Position numbers and translations under genes: made by a program. Positions 8,260-17,015 of a stretch of 64,000 bases of DNA are shown here, in pieces. The stretch is from assembly GCF_012726265.1 (NCBI RefSeq), contig NZ_JAASAG010000003.1, positions 1 through 64,000 of the forward strand, written 5' to 3'. Below the pieces are notes generated by a model. That model was not told where the DNA came from. It was given only the letters and a program-made list of their open reading frames with translations, and did not search any database. The stretch comes from Streptomyces sp. HNM0575. GTDB taxonomy: Bacteria > Actinomycetota > Actinomycetes > Streptomycetales > Streptomycetaceae. Every line of letters begins with the position of its first letter. The first letter of the stretch is position 1.

Positions 8260-9183
8260 ATGACCACTGCCGCCACACCCGTCCTCGTCACCGGCGCCAC
8301 CGGCCGCCAGGGCGGCGCCACCGCCCGCGCCCTGCTCTCGGCGGGAACGCCGGTGCATGCCCTCGTACGGAATCCGCACACGGAGCGGGCACGGGCCGTC
8401 GAAGAGCTCGGAGCCCGCCTGATCGTGGGCGACCTGACCGACCCGAGCACTCTTGAGCCCGCAGTGGACGGCGTACGGGCCGTCTTCTCCGTGCAGATGC
8501 CCGAATTCACCGAGCAGGGCGTCGACTTCGCCGGTGAGGTCAGGCAGGCGGACAACCTGATGACGGCCGCCAGGGCCGCCGGGGTGGAGCAGTTCGTCCA
8601 GTCCTCCACCAGCGGCGTGGGCCAGCACACCCGGGCTCCGGGCTGGACGGAAGGGCGCTGGGCGATGATGGAGGAGCCGCTGGGCACCAAGGCGGCCATC
8701 CAGGACCGCCTGCGCGAACTGGACTTCCCCTACTGGACGTTGATCAAGCCGTCGTTCTTCATGGAGAACTTCGAGCCGGCCATGCGGTTCTACTTCCCCC
8801 GCGGAGTCGAAGGCGGTCTGGTCACCGTCGTCAAACCCGGCACGCACCTGGCGCTCGTAGCGGCCGCGGACGTGGGCAAGGCAGCGGCGGCCGCCCTCTC
8901 CGAGCCCGGCAGGTACCACCGCATGGAACTGGAACTCGCGAGCGACTACCTGACCATGACCCGGATCGCCGAGATCCTCTCGGGCGCTCTCGGCGTCCCG
9001 GTGTCGGCGCCGGACATGACCGAGGAGCAGGCCCGTGCCGCAGGCATGCCCGACATGGGCGCCACTCACGAATTCATGGAGGTGGTCGGCCAGCCGGCCC
9101 GGCCGCGGTTCGCTCGCGAACTGGGCATCGACCTGACGAGCTTCGAGCAGTGGGCGCACGAACACCTGCGGTCCGCCGCCTGA
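8260..9183 (+). CDS. NmrA-like NAD(P)-binding oxidoreductase
   Basis: This 307-residue atypical short-chain dehydrogenase of the NmrA group has the dinucleotide-binding motif VTGATGRQGGATARAL at residues 8-23. LVRNPHTERARAVEELGA follows, as does the conserved QSSTSGVGQHT region. The ATG at 8260 follows GAGGAG. Members act as NAD(P)H-dependent reductases of quinone-like or azo substrates, or as redox sensors; the substrate here is unknown. Control by the adjacent TetR gene is likely. Confidence 0.8.
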   Translation: MTTAATPVLVTGATGRQGGATARALLSAGTPVHALVRNPHTERARAVEELGARLIVGDLTDPSTLEPAVDGVRAVFSVQMPEFTEQGVDFAGEVRQADNLMTAARAAGVEQFVQSSTSGVGQHTRAPGWTEGRWAMMEEPLGTKAAIQDRLRELDFPYWTLIKPSFFMENFEPAMRFYFPRGVEGGLVTVVKPGTHLALVAAADVGKAAAAALSEPGRYHRMELELASDYLTMTRIAEILSGALGVPVSAPDMTEEQARAAGMPDMGATHEFMEVVGQPARPRFARELGIDLTSFEQWAHEHLRSAA

Positions 9184-9190
9184 GCGAGCG

Positions 9191-10603
9191 TCACGCCGTG
9201 GGAGACGTCTCAACTCGCGGGCGGTACAGGTGCGTTCCGGGGAGCGCATCGGGATCGCGGCGCACCTCCGCCGGGTTCGTCTCCGGCAGGAACCAGGCGC
9301 TGGCGAAGGTGATGACGCCCATGAGCGCGATGTAGGCCGCGACCAGGGTGGTCGTCCCCGTCTTCGCGATCACGGCGGTCATGAGGATCGGTGTGCCGCC
9401 GCTCACGACGATGGCCGACAACTGGTAGGCGAGGGAGGCTCCGGAGTACCGGACGTTCGGCGCGAAGAGCTCACCGAGGAAGGCCGCCGCCGGGCCGTAC
9501 GTCAGCCCCTGGAAGAGGAATCCCACGGCGACCGCGACGAAGACCCACGGCGCCGACCTTGTCCCCACCAGGGCGAAGTAGGGGAACGCCCAGGCCGCCA
9601 CCCCGAGCCCGCCCACGAGGATCAGGATCCGCCGCCCGAACCTGTCCGACAGGTGTCCCGAGACGGGAAGGACCGCCGTCATCAGCGCCGCGCTCAGCAG
9701 GGTGGCCGTCAGCAGCGAATTCCGCTCCATGTGGAGCGTGGTCGTGCCATAGCTCAGCAGGCCCGTGATGCTCACGTAGAAGAGGCTGTTCGTGGCGGAC
9801 AGGGTGCCGCAACCCAGCAGGATCCGGCGCCAGTTCTGGCGTACGGCCTGGGTCAGTGGCGCCCGCACCACGGTCTCCTGCTGCTTCCGCGCCGCCTCGT
9901 CCTGGAGCCTGCGGAAGTCCGGGGTGTCCTCGACCTTCCGCTGGATGTACAGGACCACCGGGAACATCACCGCGCTGAGCAGGAACGGGATGCGCCAGCC
10001 CCAGCTCAGGAAGGCGTCGCTCGGCACGAGGGTGCTGGCCGCGATGAGGATCAGGTTGGCGATGATGACCGCGACCGGGACGCTGGTCTGGCCGAACGTG
10101 CCCGCGAAACCCCGGCGTTTGGGAGCGGCCGACTCCGTGAGGAGGAGCGCGATTCCGCCCCACTGGCCGCCGGCCGCGATCCCCTGGAGGAAGCGCAGCG
10201 CCACCAGCAGCGTCGGAGCGAGTGCGCCGACGGTCGCGGCGCCCGGCAGGCAGCCGATGAGGAAGGTCGCGGCCGCCATTCCGACGAGGCAGACGACGAC
10301 CGTGGGCTTGCGCCCGTACTTGTCCCCGAAGTGACCGGCGAGGAGCCCGCCGAGGGGCCGCGCGACGAAGCCCGCCCAGAACGTGCTGAAGGACAGCAAC
10401 GTGCCCATGAGGGGGGACGAGTGGGGAAAGAAGACGTGCGGGAAGGCCAGCGCCGCCGCCATGCCGTACAGGAAGAAGTCGTACCACTCGATCGAGCTGC
10501 CGATCAGCCCGGCGGCGAGCAGCTTCCAGGAGGAGCGACGCGGTGCTGCCGGGGCGGGATCGGAGCCGCTGCCGCTGATGTGCGCCTGCGCGGATGAAGT
10601 CAT
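9191..10603 (-). CDS. MHS-family (metabolite:H+ symporter) MFS transporter
   Basis: This 470-residue protein has twelve predicted membrane helices and MHS signatures. They include SSIEWYDFFLYG in helix 1, the GHFGDKYGRKP loop 2-3 motif, RFLQGIAAGGQWGG in helix 4, and a second SDRFGRR loop. Related proteins import dicarboxylates, shikimate, proline/betaine or aromatic acids by proton symport. It is divergent from a GAF-PucR regulator 226 bp away, which suggests substrate-responsive control. Its 3' end is only 7 bp from the convergent NmrA-like gene. Confidence 0.88.
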   Translation of the reverse strand: MTSSAQAHISGSGSDPAPAAPRRSSWKLLAAGLIGSSIEWYDFFLYGMAAALAFPHVFFPHSSPLMGTLLSFSTFWAGFVARPLGGLLAGHFGDKYGRKPTVVVCLVGMAAATFLIGCLPGAATVGALAPTLLVALRFLQGIAAGGQWGGIALLLTESAAPKRRGFAGTFGQTSVPVAVIIANLILIAASTLVPSDAFLSWGWRIPFLLSAVMFPVVLYIQRKVEDTPDFRRLQDEAARKQQETVVRAPLTQAVRQNWRRILLGCGTLSATNSLFYVSITGLLSYGTTTLHMERNSLLTATLLSAALMTAVLPVSGHLSDRFGRRILILVGGLGVAAWAFPYFALVGTRSAPWVFVAVAVGFLFQGLTYGPAAAFLGELFAPNVRYSGASLAYQLSAIVVSGGTPILMTAVIAKTGTTTLVAAYIALMGVITFASAWFLPETNPAEVRRDPDALPGTHLYRPRVETSPTA

Positions 10604-10829
10604 GTGACATTCCTGGGAGTCGGGAAGAGGACGACGGGCGCACGCGGCCGATCGGCCTCTCCGGGTGTTCAGCGGTGCGGTGCCGGGGCGATCGTGACGT
10701 GCGTCACGCCTGCGTGACGTGCGCTGAGAGTAGAGCCGCGCGAGCGCTCCCTAGGATGGAAAGTACGTACCCTCCTGGCGACCCCGAGGTGTATGAAAGC
10801 TCTACCCCGCCCTTTCCAGAGGGGTATTG

Positions 10830-12641
10830 ATGGCACGCATGGGATACGGCACGCACGGAGCCGCCGACAACGACGAGCTGGCCTCCTACCGGCTGCGGCG
10901 CGAGCGCGAGCTGAGCAGCCTCTACGCGACGGCCCGCTCGCTGGCCGCACTCGGCGAGGTCGACGAGGTCCTGCCGTCGATCGTCAAGCAGGCCCACGAG
11001 CTGATCGGCAGCGACTTCGTCTACCTGTCGCTCCTGGACGCGGAGGGGAACCTCACCCTCAGAGCCTCGTCCGGCACCATCTCGGCGGAGTTCTCCTCGG
11101 CGCGCATGCCTCCGGGGGCCGGTCTGGGCGGGCGCGTGATCGAGTCCAGAGCCCCGTTCTGGGTCAGCAACTACCGTGACGCCCGCGTCCTCCGGCACAG
11201 CTCCACCTTCGACCGGCTCGTGCTGAGCGAGGGGCTCACGGCGCTGCTGGGCGTACCTCTCCTGGTCGGCGAGCGGGCGGTCGGTGCCCTCTTCGCCGCC
11301 GACCGCACCGAGCGCCCCTTCGAGAATGACGAGGTCGCCCTCTTCAGCGCCTTCGCCGACCACGCCGCGATCGCCCTCAACAACGCGCGGCTGTACGAGG
11401 AGAGCCGTTCCTCGCTCCAGCGGCTTCAGAGCGCGTACCGCACGATCGAGGACCAGGTCGCCACGATGGAACGGGCCACCGCCGTCCACGAGGCGCTGAC
11501 TCACGTGGTGCTGACCGGCGGAGGACCCGGGGACCTCGCACAGTTCCTCGTCGAGCACCTCCAGGGCACGGTGACCGTCCTCGACCGGGACGACAACGTC
11601 GTCGCAAGCCGCTCCGCCGACGACGCGGACACCGACCCGGAACCGCCCCGAGCACTGCTCGAGGCGGCACGGAGCACCGGACGGTGCGCCACCGCGGAGG
11701 ACGGCCACGGGGCCGTCCACAGCGTGGCGGCCATCCAGGCCGGCGGCAGCCACCTCGGTTCGCTGTCCCTGACGCGTAGTGCCGCACCGGTGCCGGCGGA
11801 CATCCGGATGGTCGAGCGCTCGGCGCAGATCACGGGCCTGCTGATGCTCATGCGCGACGCCCGGGTCGAAGCGGAGGAACGCGTACGCGGCGAGCTGCTG
11901 ATGGACCTGCTCTCACGTCCGCCGCTCCACCCCGCCCAGCGCGACAGGGCACTCGCCCGAGGGATCGACGTCGACCTCTTCGACGTCCTCGTCGTGGCCG
12001 ACTGCCCGGGAAAGACCACGAGCGACCTCGCGCGCCAGCTGAACGACCTCTCGCCCGAGTGGTCCGGCCTCGCCGGCGAGTATCTCGGCCGGGCGACGAT
12101 GCTGCTGCGCGCCGACGACGTGCACGAGGCGGCGAGCGCCGTCCACGATCGGCTGCGCCGCACTCTCGGCACGCCGGTACTCGTGGTCGCCGACCGCATC
12201 ACGGGGCAGGACCGGTCACGCTCGTTCAGCCTGACGCAGCGCTGCCTCGAAGTGATGCGCTCTCTGGGAGAGACCGACCGCGGCTCGACGACACAGCAGT
12301 ACGCGATGTACGCGCTCGTCTTCGACCCCGAACGCTCCCACGACCTCGACCGGTTCCTCACCGACACCCTCGGCCCGCTGCTGGCGTACGACCGCCGCCG
12401 CTCGACCGACCTCGTCACCACGACCGCCGCGTACTTCGCCAACTCCGGGAACCTGAGCCGGACCGCCCGCTCCCTGCACGTCCACATGAACACCCTGCTG
12501 AAGCGCTTGGACCGCATCGGGACCCTGCTCGGCGACGACTGGCGCTCCCCGGACTCCGCCCTGCGCCTCCACATGGCGGTCCGTCTCAATGAACTGCGGG
12601 GCGCGCTGGAAGGAGGGGAGGGTCCGGCTCCGGCGCGCTGA
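10830..12641 (+). CDS. GAF-domain PucR/CdaR-type transcriptional regulator
   Basis: This 603-residue protein has an N-terminal GAF sensor at about 25-185 (SLYATARSLAALGEVDEVLP, GVPLLVGERAVGALFAAD) and a coiled linker. A degenerate GGDEF-like CdaR middle region follows, then a C-terminal PucR helix-turn-helix (AYFANSGNLSRTARSLHVH, NTLLKRLDRIG, about 540-590). PucR-type proteins activate nitrogen/carbon catabolic genes after small-molecule binding. The ATG at 10830 has AGAGGGG 5 nt upstream. The divergent MHS transporter is the obvious target. Confidence 0.85.
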   Translation: MARMGYGTHGAADNDELASYRLRRERELSSLYATARSLAALGEVDEVLPSIVKQAHELIGSDFVYLSLLDAEGNLTLRASSGTISAEFSSARMPPGAGLGGRVIESRAPFWVSNYRDARVLRHSSTFDRLVLSEGLTALLGVPLLVGERAVGALFAADRTERPFENDEVALFSAFADHAAIALNNARLYEESRSSLQRLQSAYRTIEDQVATMERATAVHEALTHVVLTGGGPGDLAQFLVEHLQGTVTVLDRDDNVVASRSADDADTDPEPPRALLEAARSTGRCATAEDGHGAVHSVAAIQAGGSHLGSLSLTRSAAPVPADIRMVERSAQITGLLMLMRDARVEAEERVRGELLMDLLSRPPLHPAQRDRALARGIDVDLFDVLVVADCPGKTTSDLARQLNDLSPEWSGLAGEYLGRATMLLRADDVHEAASAVHDRLRRTLGTPVLVVADRITGQDRSRSFSLTQRCLEVMRSLGETDRGSTTQQYAMYALVFDPERSHDLDRFLTDTLGPLLAYDRRRSTDLVTTTAAYFANSGNLSRTARSLHVHMNTLLKRLDRIGTLLGDDWRSPDSALRLHMAVRLNELRGALEGGEGPAPAR

Positions 12642-12644
12642 ATC

Positions 12645-12712
12645 GAGCGCGTGCTGAGCCGAGTGTGTGCTGAGTCGAGTGCGCCCTGACCGAGCCGAGT
12701 GCGCGTTGAACC
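12645..12712. repeat. Degenerate ~16-bp tandem repeats after the PucR gene
   Basis: Three to four copies of a GAGTGTGTGCTGAGTC-like unit (one with a 4-bp insertion) fill the gap between the convergent PucR and TetR genes. The segment is non-coding. Confidence 0.55.
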
Positions 12713-12810
12713 GGGCCGGTTCGGGGGCCACGCCTGCGGCGGTCCCGGAACGGCCGGGAGCGCGCGTGCTCAACGGCCCTCGTCCCGCCCGTACTCAACA
12801 GCCCTCGTGC

Positions 12811-13455
12811 TCAGCCACCCTCGTCGGCGTTCCGAGTCGCCTTCCGGGCCGCAGTCCGAGCAGCATGCCGGTCCAGAGACAGGGCCGCCGCGTGCAAGTC
12901 GTCCAGGGCGGCCAGCGCATGGTGCGCGAGCCCCTTCGTGTCGTCATCCGCGTCGTCATCGCCTTCGGACCACTGGGCGTAGCCCCGCTTGAACGCGAGG
13001 ACGCCCAACTCGGCGGTGAGCTGTGCGACCGCGTCCGGGAAGCCGCGGGCGGTGAGTGCGGTCGTCATCGCGGCGGCGAGACCGACGCTCTTGAGGGCGT
13101 CCCGCTCCTGGAGCTCGGTGCTGGCCGCGACGGCCGCCTTGATCCGCGGGCCGAGCTCGCGGTTGGCCGGTCCCATCGCGCTCGACGCGCGCTCGAGTCC
13201 GGCTGCGACCGCCTCCAGCGGGCCGGCATCCGCGGGCGCCTCGGTGATCCCTTCGGCGAGCAGGGTGCTCAGCGTCTCCTGGCCGGCGACGAGGACCTCT
13301 CGCTTGTCGGTGAAATGGCGGAAGAAGGTGCTCCTGGTGACCCCGGCACGCTCCGCGATCTGCGCCACCGTCGTGGCGTCGTAGCCCTGCTCGGTGAACA
13401 GGTCGACGGCGGCCACGACCATCCGCTCCCGCGCACCCGGTTCCCATCGCGCCAT
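12811..13455 (-). CDS. TetR-family repressor
   Basis: This 214-residue regulator has an N-terminal HTH at about residues 25-50 (TTVAQIAERAGVTRSTFFRHF) and an all-helical C-terminal half with an acidic DDDADDD run. The ATG at 13455 is preferred to an in-frame upstream start that would run into the operator region. It is divergent from an SDR-type oxidoreductase at 13540. Two similar 22-bp direct repeats lie in the 84-bp gap, so autoregulation and control of the neighbour are likely. Confidence 0.85.
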   Translation of the reverse strand: MARWEPGARERMVVAAVDLFTEQGYDATTVAQIAERAGVTRSTFFRHFTDKREVLVAGQETLSTLLAEGITEAPADAGPLEAVAAGLERASSAMGPANRELGPRIKAAVAASTELQERDALKSVGLAAAMTTALTARGFPDAVAQLTAELGVLAFKRGYAQWSEGDDDADDDTKGLAHHALAALDDLHAAALSLDRHAARTAARKATRNADEGG

Positions 13456-13470
13456 GCGGACATCGTAAGC

Positions 13471-13525
13471 GATGCGACACATGTACCGTCACTCGGCTAA
13501 GGTGATGCGACAGAGGTCCCATCAC
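13471..13525. promoter_or_regulatory. Two 22-bp direct repeats, probable TetR operators
   Basis: Segments 13471-13492 and 13504-13525 match at 18 of 22 positions and both begin GATGCGACA. The second, extended to 13502, has perfect 6-bp arms GTGATG/CATCAC. They occupy the gap between divergent TetR and SDR genes. Confidence 0.55.
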
Positions 13526-13539
13526 TGCGAGGAGCAGCC

Positions 13540-14421
13540 ATGTACGTCTTCATCACCGGCGGTACCGGCACCATCGGCTCCGCCGTGGTCGCCGAGCTGA
13601 TCGGCAACGGCCACACCGTTCTCGCGCTCGCCCGCTCGGACAGTTCGGAGCGGGCCCTGAAGAACGCAGGCGCCGACGTGCTGCGCGGCGAGCTGGCCGA
13701 CCACGACGTGCTGCGGGCCGGCGTCGCGCAGACCGACGGCGTGATCAGCCTGGCCTTCGGCCGGGACTACAGCACCCCGGAGGCGCTCGCGGCGTCCATC
13801 GCCGAGGAGAGCGCCGCGACCGCCACCCTGGGCGAGGCGCTGATCGGCAGCGACCGCCCCGTCGTCACCGTCTCCGGGACGCCCTGGGTGGCAGGCCGTG
13901 CCTCCACCGAGTCCGACCCGGTGCCGACCGACGGACCGGTGGGAGGGCGTGGCCGCTCGGTGAACGCGCTGCTGTCGCTGGCCTCGCGCGGGGTGCGCGC
14001 CACGGCCGTCCGGATGCCGCGCACGGTCCACAACCGTGGCGAGGGCGGCTTCGCCGGGCTGTTGGCCGACGCCGCCCGCAACTCCGGAATCGCCGGCTAC
14101 CCGGGCGAAGGCACGCAACGCTGGCCGGCCGTGCACGCCCTGGACGCAGCGGTCCTCTTCCGGCTCGCCCTTGAGTCCGCACCGGCAGGAACGGCATGGC
14201 ACGCCGTCGCCGACGAGGGGGACGCCGTGCGCGACATCGCAGAGGTCGTGGGCCGGCGGCTCGACCTGCCCGTACGGTCCGTGCCCCAGGAGACCTTCGG
14301 GCCGTTCGGCCCCATCTTCGCCATGGACCAGCCGGCATCCAGCGTCCATACCCGCGAAGCCCTCGGGTGGCAGCCGAAGCACCCGGGTCTCCTCGACGAC
14401 CTGGAGAACCTCCGGCCCTGA
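13540..14421 (+). CDS. NAD-dependent epimerase/dehydratase-type (SDR) oxidoreductase
   Basis: This 293-residue extended SDR protein has the glycine-rich motif ITGGTGTIGSAVVAEL at residues 5-20. The WPAVHALDAAVLFRLALES segment and LGWQPKHPGLLDDLE end are typical of epimerase-like family members. The usual YxxxK catalytic pair is not evident at its normal place, so it may be a reductase-like or non-catalytic member. The ATG follows GGAG. Regulation by the divergent TetR is likely. Confidence 0.8.
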   Translation: MYVFITGGTGTIGSAVVAELIGNGHTVLALARSDSSERALKNAGADVLRGELADHDVLRAGVAQTDGVISLAFGRDYSTPEALAASIAEESAATATLGEALIGSDRPVVTVSGTPWVAGRASTESDPVPTDGPVGGRGRSVNALLSLASRGVRATAVRMPRTVHNRGEGGFAGLLADAARNSGIAGYPGEGTQRWPAVHALDAAVLFRLALESAPAGTAWHAVADEGDAVRDIAEVVGRRLDLPVRSVPQETFGPFGPIFAMDQPASSVHTREALGWQPKHPGLLDDLENLRP

Positions 14422-14445
14422 GGCGCGCACCGCCGCCGTCGCTGG

Positions 14446-14517
14446 CCCGAGTATCAGGAACGGCCCGAGCATCGGGAACGGCCCGAGCATCGGGAACGGC
14501 CCGAGCATCGGGAACGG
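14446..14517. repeat. Four 18-bp tandem repeats with internal palindromes
   Basis: The unit CCCGAGCATCGGGAACGG occurs three times exactly (14464-14517) after one diverged copy (14446-14463). Each unit contains the dyad CCCGA-gca-TCGGG, so the array can form several alternative hairpins. It lies between the convergent SDR and HhH-GPD genes and could act as a bidirectional terminator. Confidence 0.8.
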
Positions 14518-14559
14518 CCCGGGCTCGGAGCCGGCGGTGCCGTGCCCGTCGTCGCTCCC

Positions 14560-15138
14560 TTACGCCTTCTTCTTGGCGCGCTTGACCTCCTGCTTGTACG
14601 CGCGGACCTGCTCCAGCGACTCGGGACCCTTGATGTCGGCAGCCGAACGGTGTGCGTCCGCGTCGCCGTACGGGCCCGCCGCCTCGCGCCAGCCCTCCGG
14701 GGTCACGCCCATCTGCTTGCCGAGCAGCGCGAGGAAGATCTGCGACTTCTGCTTGCCGTACCCGGGGAGGGCGTTGAGGCGGGCGAGCACCTCCTTGCCG
14801 GTCGGCACGTCGCGCCACACCGCGCTCGCGTCGCCGTCGTAGTGGTCGACGAGGTACTGGCACAGCTGCTGTACGCGCTTGGCCATGGAGCCCGGGTAGC
14901 GGTGCACCGCGGGCTTCTGCGACAGCAGCGCCGCGAACTCCTCGGGGTCGCGGGCCGCGATCGCGTGTGCGTCGAGATCGTCCTCGCCCATGCGCTGCGC
15001 GATGGTGTACGGCCCCGCGAACGCCCACTCCATGGGCACCTGCTGGTCCAGCAGCATGCCCGTCATGGCGGCCAGGGGGCTGCGGCTGAGCAGCTCGTCG
15101 GCTTCGGGCTGCTGCGCGAGGCGAAGGGAGATGTTCAT
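14560..15138 (-). CDS. HhH-GPD-type base-excision repair protein
   Basis: This 192-residue protein has AMTGMLLDQQVPMEWAF early on, like the first helices of HhH-GPD glycosylases. A helix-hairpin-helix segment LNALPGYGKQKSQIFLALLG lies at about 122-142, followed by a Lys-rich tail. Related actinobacterial proteins are annotated as endonuclease III-like repair proteins. The Fe-S cysteine loop is absent. The ATG at 15138 was chosen over an upstream frame extension lacking a ribosome-binding site. The substrate is unknown. Confidence 0.75.
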   Translation of the reverse strand: MNISLRLAQQPEADELLSRSPLAAMTGMLLDQQVPMEWAFAGPYTIAQRMGEDDLDAHAIAARDPEEFAALLSQKPAVHRYPGSMAKRVQQLCQYLVDHYDGDASAVWRDVPTGKEVLARLNALPGYGKQKSQIFLALLGKQMGVTPEGWREAAGPYGDADAHRSAADIKGPESLEQVRAYKQEVKRAKKKA

Positions 15139-15267
15139 GCCCCGATGATCGCGCCCCCGGCGCCTCATCGCACGCCTGCCGCCGCGTCTTTCACAGAGCG
15201 TGGCTGATCGATTGTCGTGAGCCAGAGCTGGGATGCCTTGTCGGACGAACTCTGGTGGAGATTCGCT

Positions 15268-16557
15268 CTACGGCCCTGCGTGCCCTCGGCGGCAAGAGGC
15301 ACAGGTCATGGGGGCGTTGTACCCGTACCTGTTGATCGGCTCGGAGCACAACATGCAGGGGCCGATCTCCCAGACCCGGCAGCCCAACTCGCGTGCAGCG
15401 GTGGCGCGTTCGCTGTCGCTGAGTTGCAGTTGCGCGGGCTGGGACGGGGCGCGCAGCAGGGCAGCGGGGACGGCATCGAAGGTGTGGAGACCGACTGCTG
15501 CGTGCCGGTCCCGTTTGCGTTTGGCCGGGCTCTGCGGCTTCGTCGGCTCGCCGTAGCGGCAGGAGCCGTCCACCTCATCGCCGGTGAAGACGACCTCGTC
15601 GTCGTCCGGCAATTCCTCTTCGCCTTCTGTCTCTTCGTCGTCTTCGCCCCGGATCTGTCGCCACTGTTCGATGTCGCCCGCTGGCGCCCACAGCCGACTC
15701 ACGCGGCGGGGGTCGTCAATGTTCCGCGCTATCAGGGGGAGGTGGTGGCGCTCGGCGGTGGAGGCGACGAGTTCGTCCAGCACCGCCGGCGGCTGTGGGG
15801 GCAGACACAGTGCGGGTAGGGACCACATCGCGTGGCCGCGTCCGCACCAGCTGCCCTTGTTGTCGCTGCGCGGGCAGGGGCGAGGACTGGACCGGGTGCA
15901 CTTCCACACCTGTAGGCGCCGCACGCCGCCCCTCTCGAGGAGTTGAAGCCGTGGAGAGAGGAGAGCTTTCCACGGCACGTTGTCGACACGCATCCACGGG
16001 GCCCGGTCGATGAGTTCCGATTTCGGGTCCGGAGTCACCCAGAGCGAGGTGATGGTGTTCTCCGCCGCGCGGGTGGTGCGGCGCCGGACCGCGCTGGCGC
16101 TGATCGGCGAGTACTGCGCCTCCCAGCCGATCTGGGCGCCGTCCGGTCCGGTGACGAGCACATCGTTGACCACTTTGCGCCGTGACTCGCCTGCTTCGAC
16201 CCGTACGTCGAGTCCGGCCTGGGACGCAGCGCGAGCGATGCGTTCCTTCATCGCCTTGTGCTTGTCACTCTCTTCCGGAGTCGCGAGGTGAGTGATCGGC
16301 AGATGCGCGGGCACCAAGCGCATTCCGTCGGGAAAGCGCTGGCGGCGGATGAACATCCACGGAGTCTTCCCCGCCTCCGCGCAGCGGCAGTCGCCGTTGT
16401 TGAAGTCCGTGAGACACCGCAGCAGAGTGCGCTCCCGTTCCGCGACCGGCCGAAGGACTTCCTCCATCAGCCCCGGTTGCAGCTCGGGGTGCCCTAGGTC
16501 GGGCTGCGTCAACTTGACGATGATTCCGTATCCGGTGTGATACACCGCGTTGGCCAT
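15268..16557 (-). CDS. Competence protein CoiA-like nuclease with C-terminal zinc ribbon
   Basis: This 429-residue protein has the pattern of the CoiA family: an ESDKHKAMKERIARAASQAG helix (H100), then VVNDVLV (D132) and GWEAQYSPIS (E146-x-Q148). This fits the PD-(D/E)XK nuclease core. The RRRTTRAAE helix that follows is also typical. The C-terminus has two Cys-x2-Cys pairs (about 402-423) forming a likely zinc ribbon, and an acidic stretch lies between the domains. CoiA assists DNA uptake in Gram-positives; in actinomycetes its role is unclear. It is isolated, with no other competence genes nearby. Its ribosome-binding site is weak, so the start is uncertain. Confidence 0.65.
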   Translation of the reverse strand: MANAVYHTGYGIIVKLTQPDLGHPELQPGLMEEVLRPVAERERTLLRCLTDFNNGDCRCAEAGKTPWMFIRRQRFPDGMRLVPAHLPITHLATPEESDKHKAMKERIARAASQAGLDVRVEAGESRRKVVNDVLVTGPDGAQIGWEAQYSPISASAVRRRTTRAAENTITSLWVTPDPKSELIDRAPWMRVDNVPWKALLSPRLQLLERGGVRRLQVWKCTRSSPRPCPRSDNKGSWCGRGHAMWSLPALCLPPQPPAVLDELVASTAERHHLPLIARNIDDPRRVSRLWAPAGDIEQWRQIRGEDDEETEGEEELPDDDEVVFTGDEVDGSCRYGEPTKPQSPAKRKRDRHAAVGLHTFDAVPAALLRAPSQPAQLQLSDSERATAARELGCRVWEIGPCMLCSEPINRYGYNAPMTCASCRRGHAGP

Positions 16558-17015
16558 ACACCTGACAATCCAACTCCGGCGCTGACTGGAGGAGGACCGC
16601 AAGGGGGGCGCACCCCGTCACCATGGGGGCGCAGCGTCTTCGCCGGTGTGACCCTGGAAAGTACGCAGTTGTTCCCCGGTTGCGGGACCCCACAGCCACA
16701 TCGTTTCAGCGCGCCCGCCATGCCAACGGAGATCGGGGGTGACTCCGCCGCGTCATGGCGCGTGGACTCGCCCGCCCCGTTGATGCCTTGAGCGGAGACG
16801 CGAGTTCAGGGAATTCAACTCGTTTCAGCGGACCGTGACACGTTACGACTTGCGTCCAGTACCGTGGGAAGTCGGCACGGAGTTCGGGACGGTACCTGAG
16901 CCACCGCCGGTCTTCTTCGAGGCACGGAGCGTCGGATAGCGCCCTCGCCACCGCCTTCTCACCTTCACCCATGACCGCTGAGCTGTCGGCTGCCAGCGGG
17001 CCGAAAGGCATTTCC
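16558..17015. other. Intergenic region between divergent CoiA-like and unknown genes
   Basis: These 458 bp have lower GC than the flanks and no frame with a credible start and composition. A 103-codon minus-strand frame at 16706-17017 overlaps the next gene's start and looks like chance. Nothing structural was recognised. Confidence 0.45.

Noticed and set aside
14446..14517. Possible CRISPR array
   Set aside because: The repeats are directly contiguous with no spacers and no cas genes are present.
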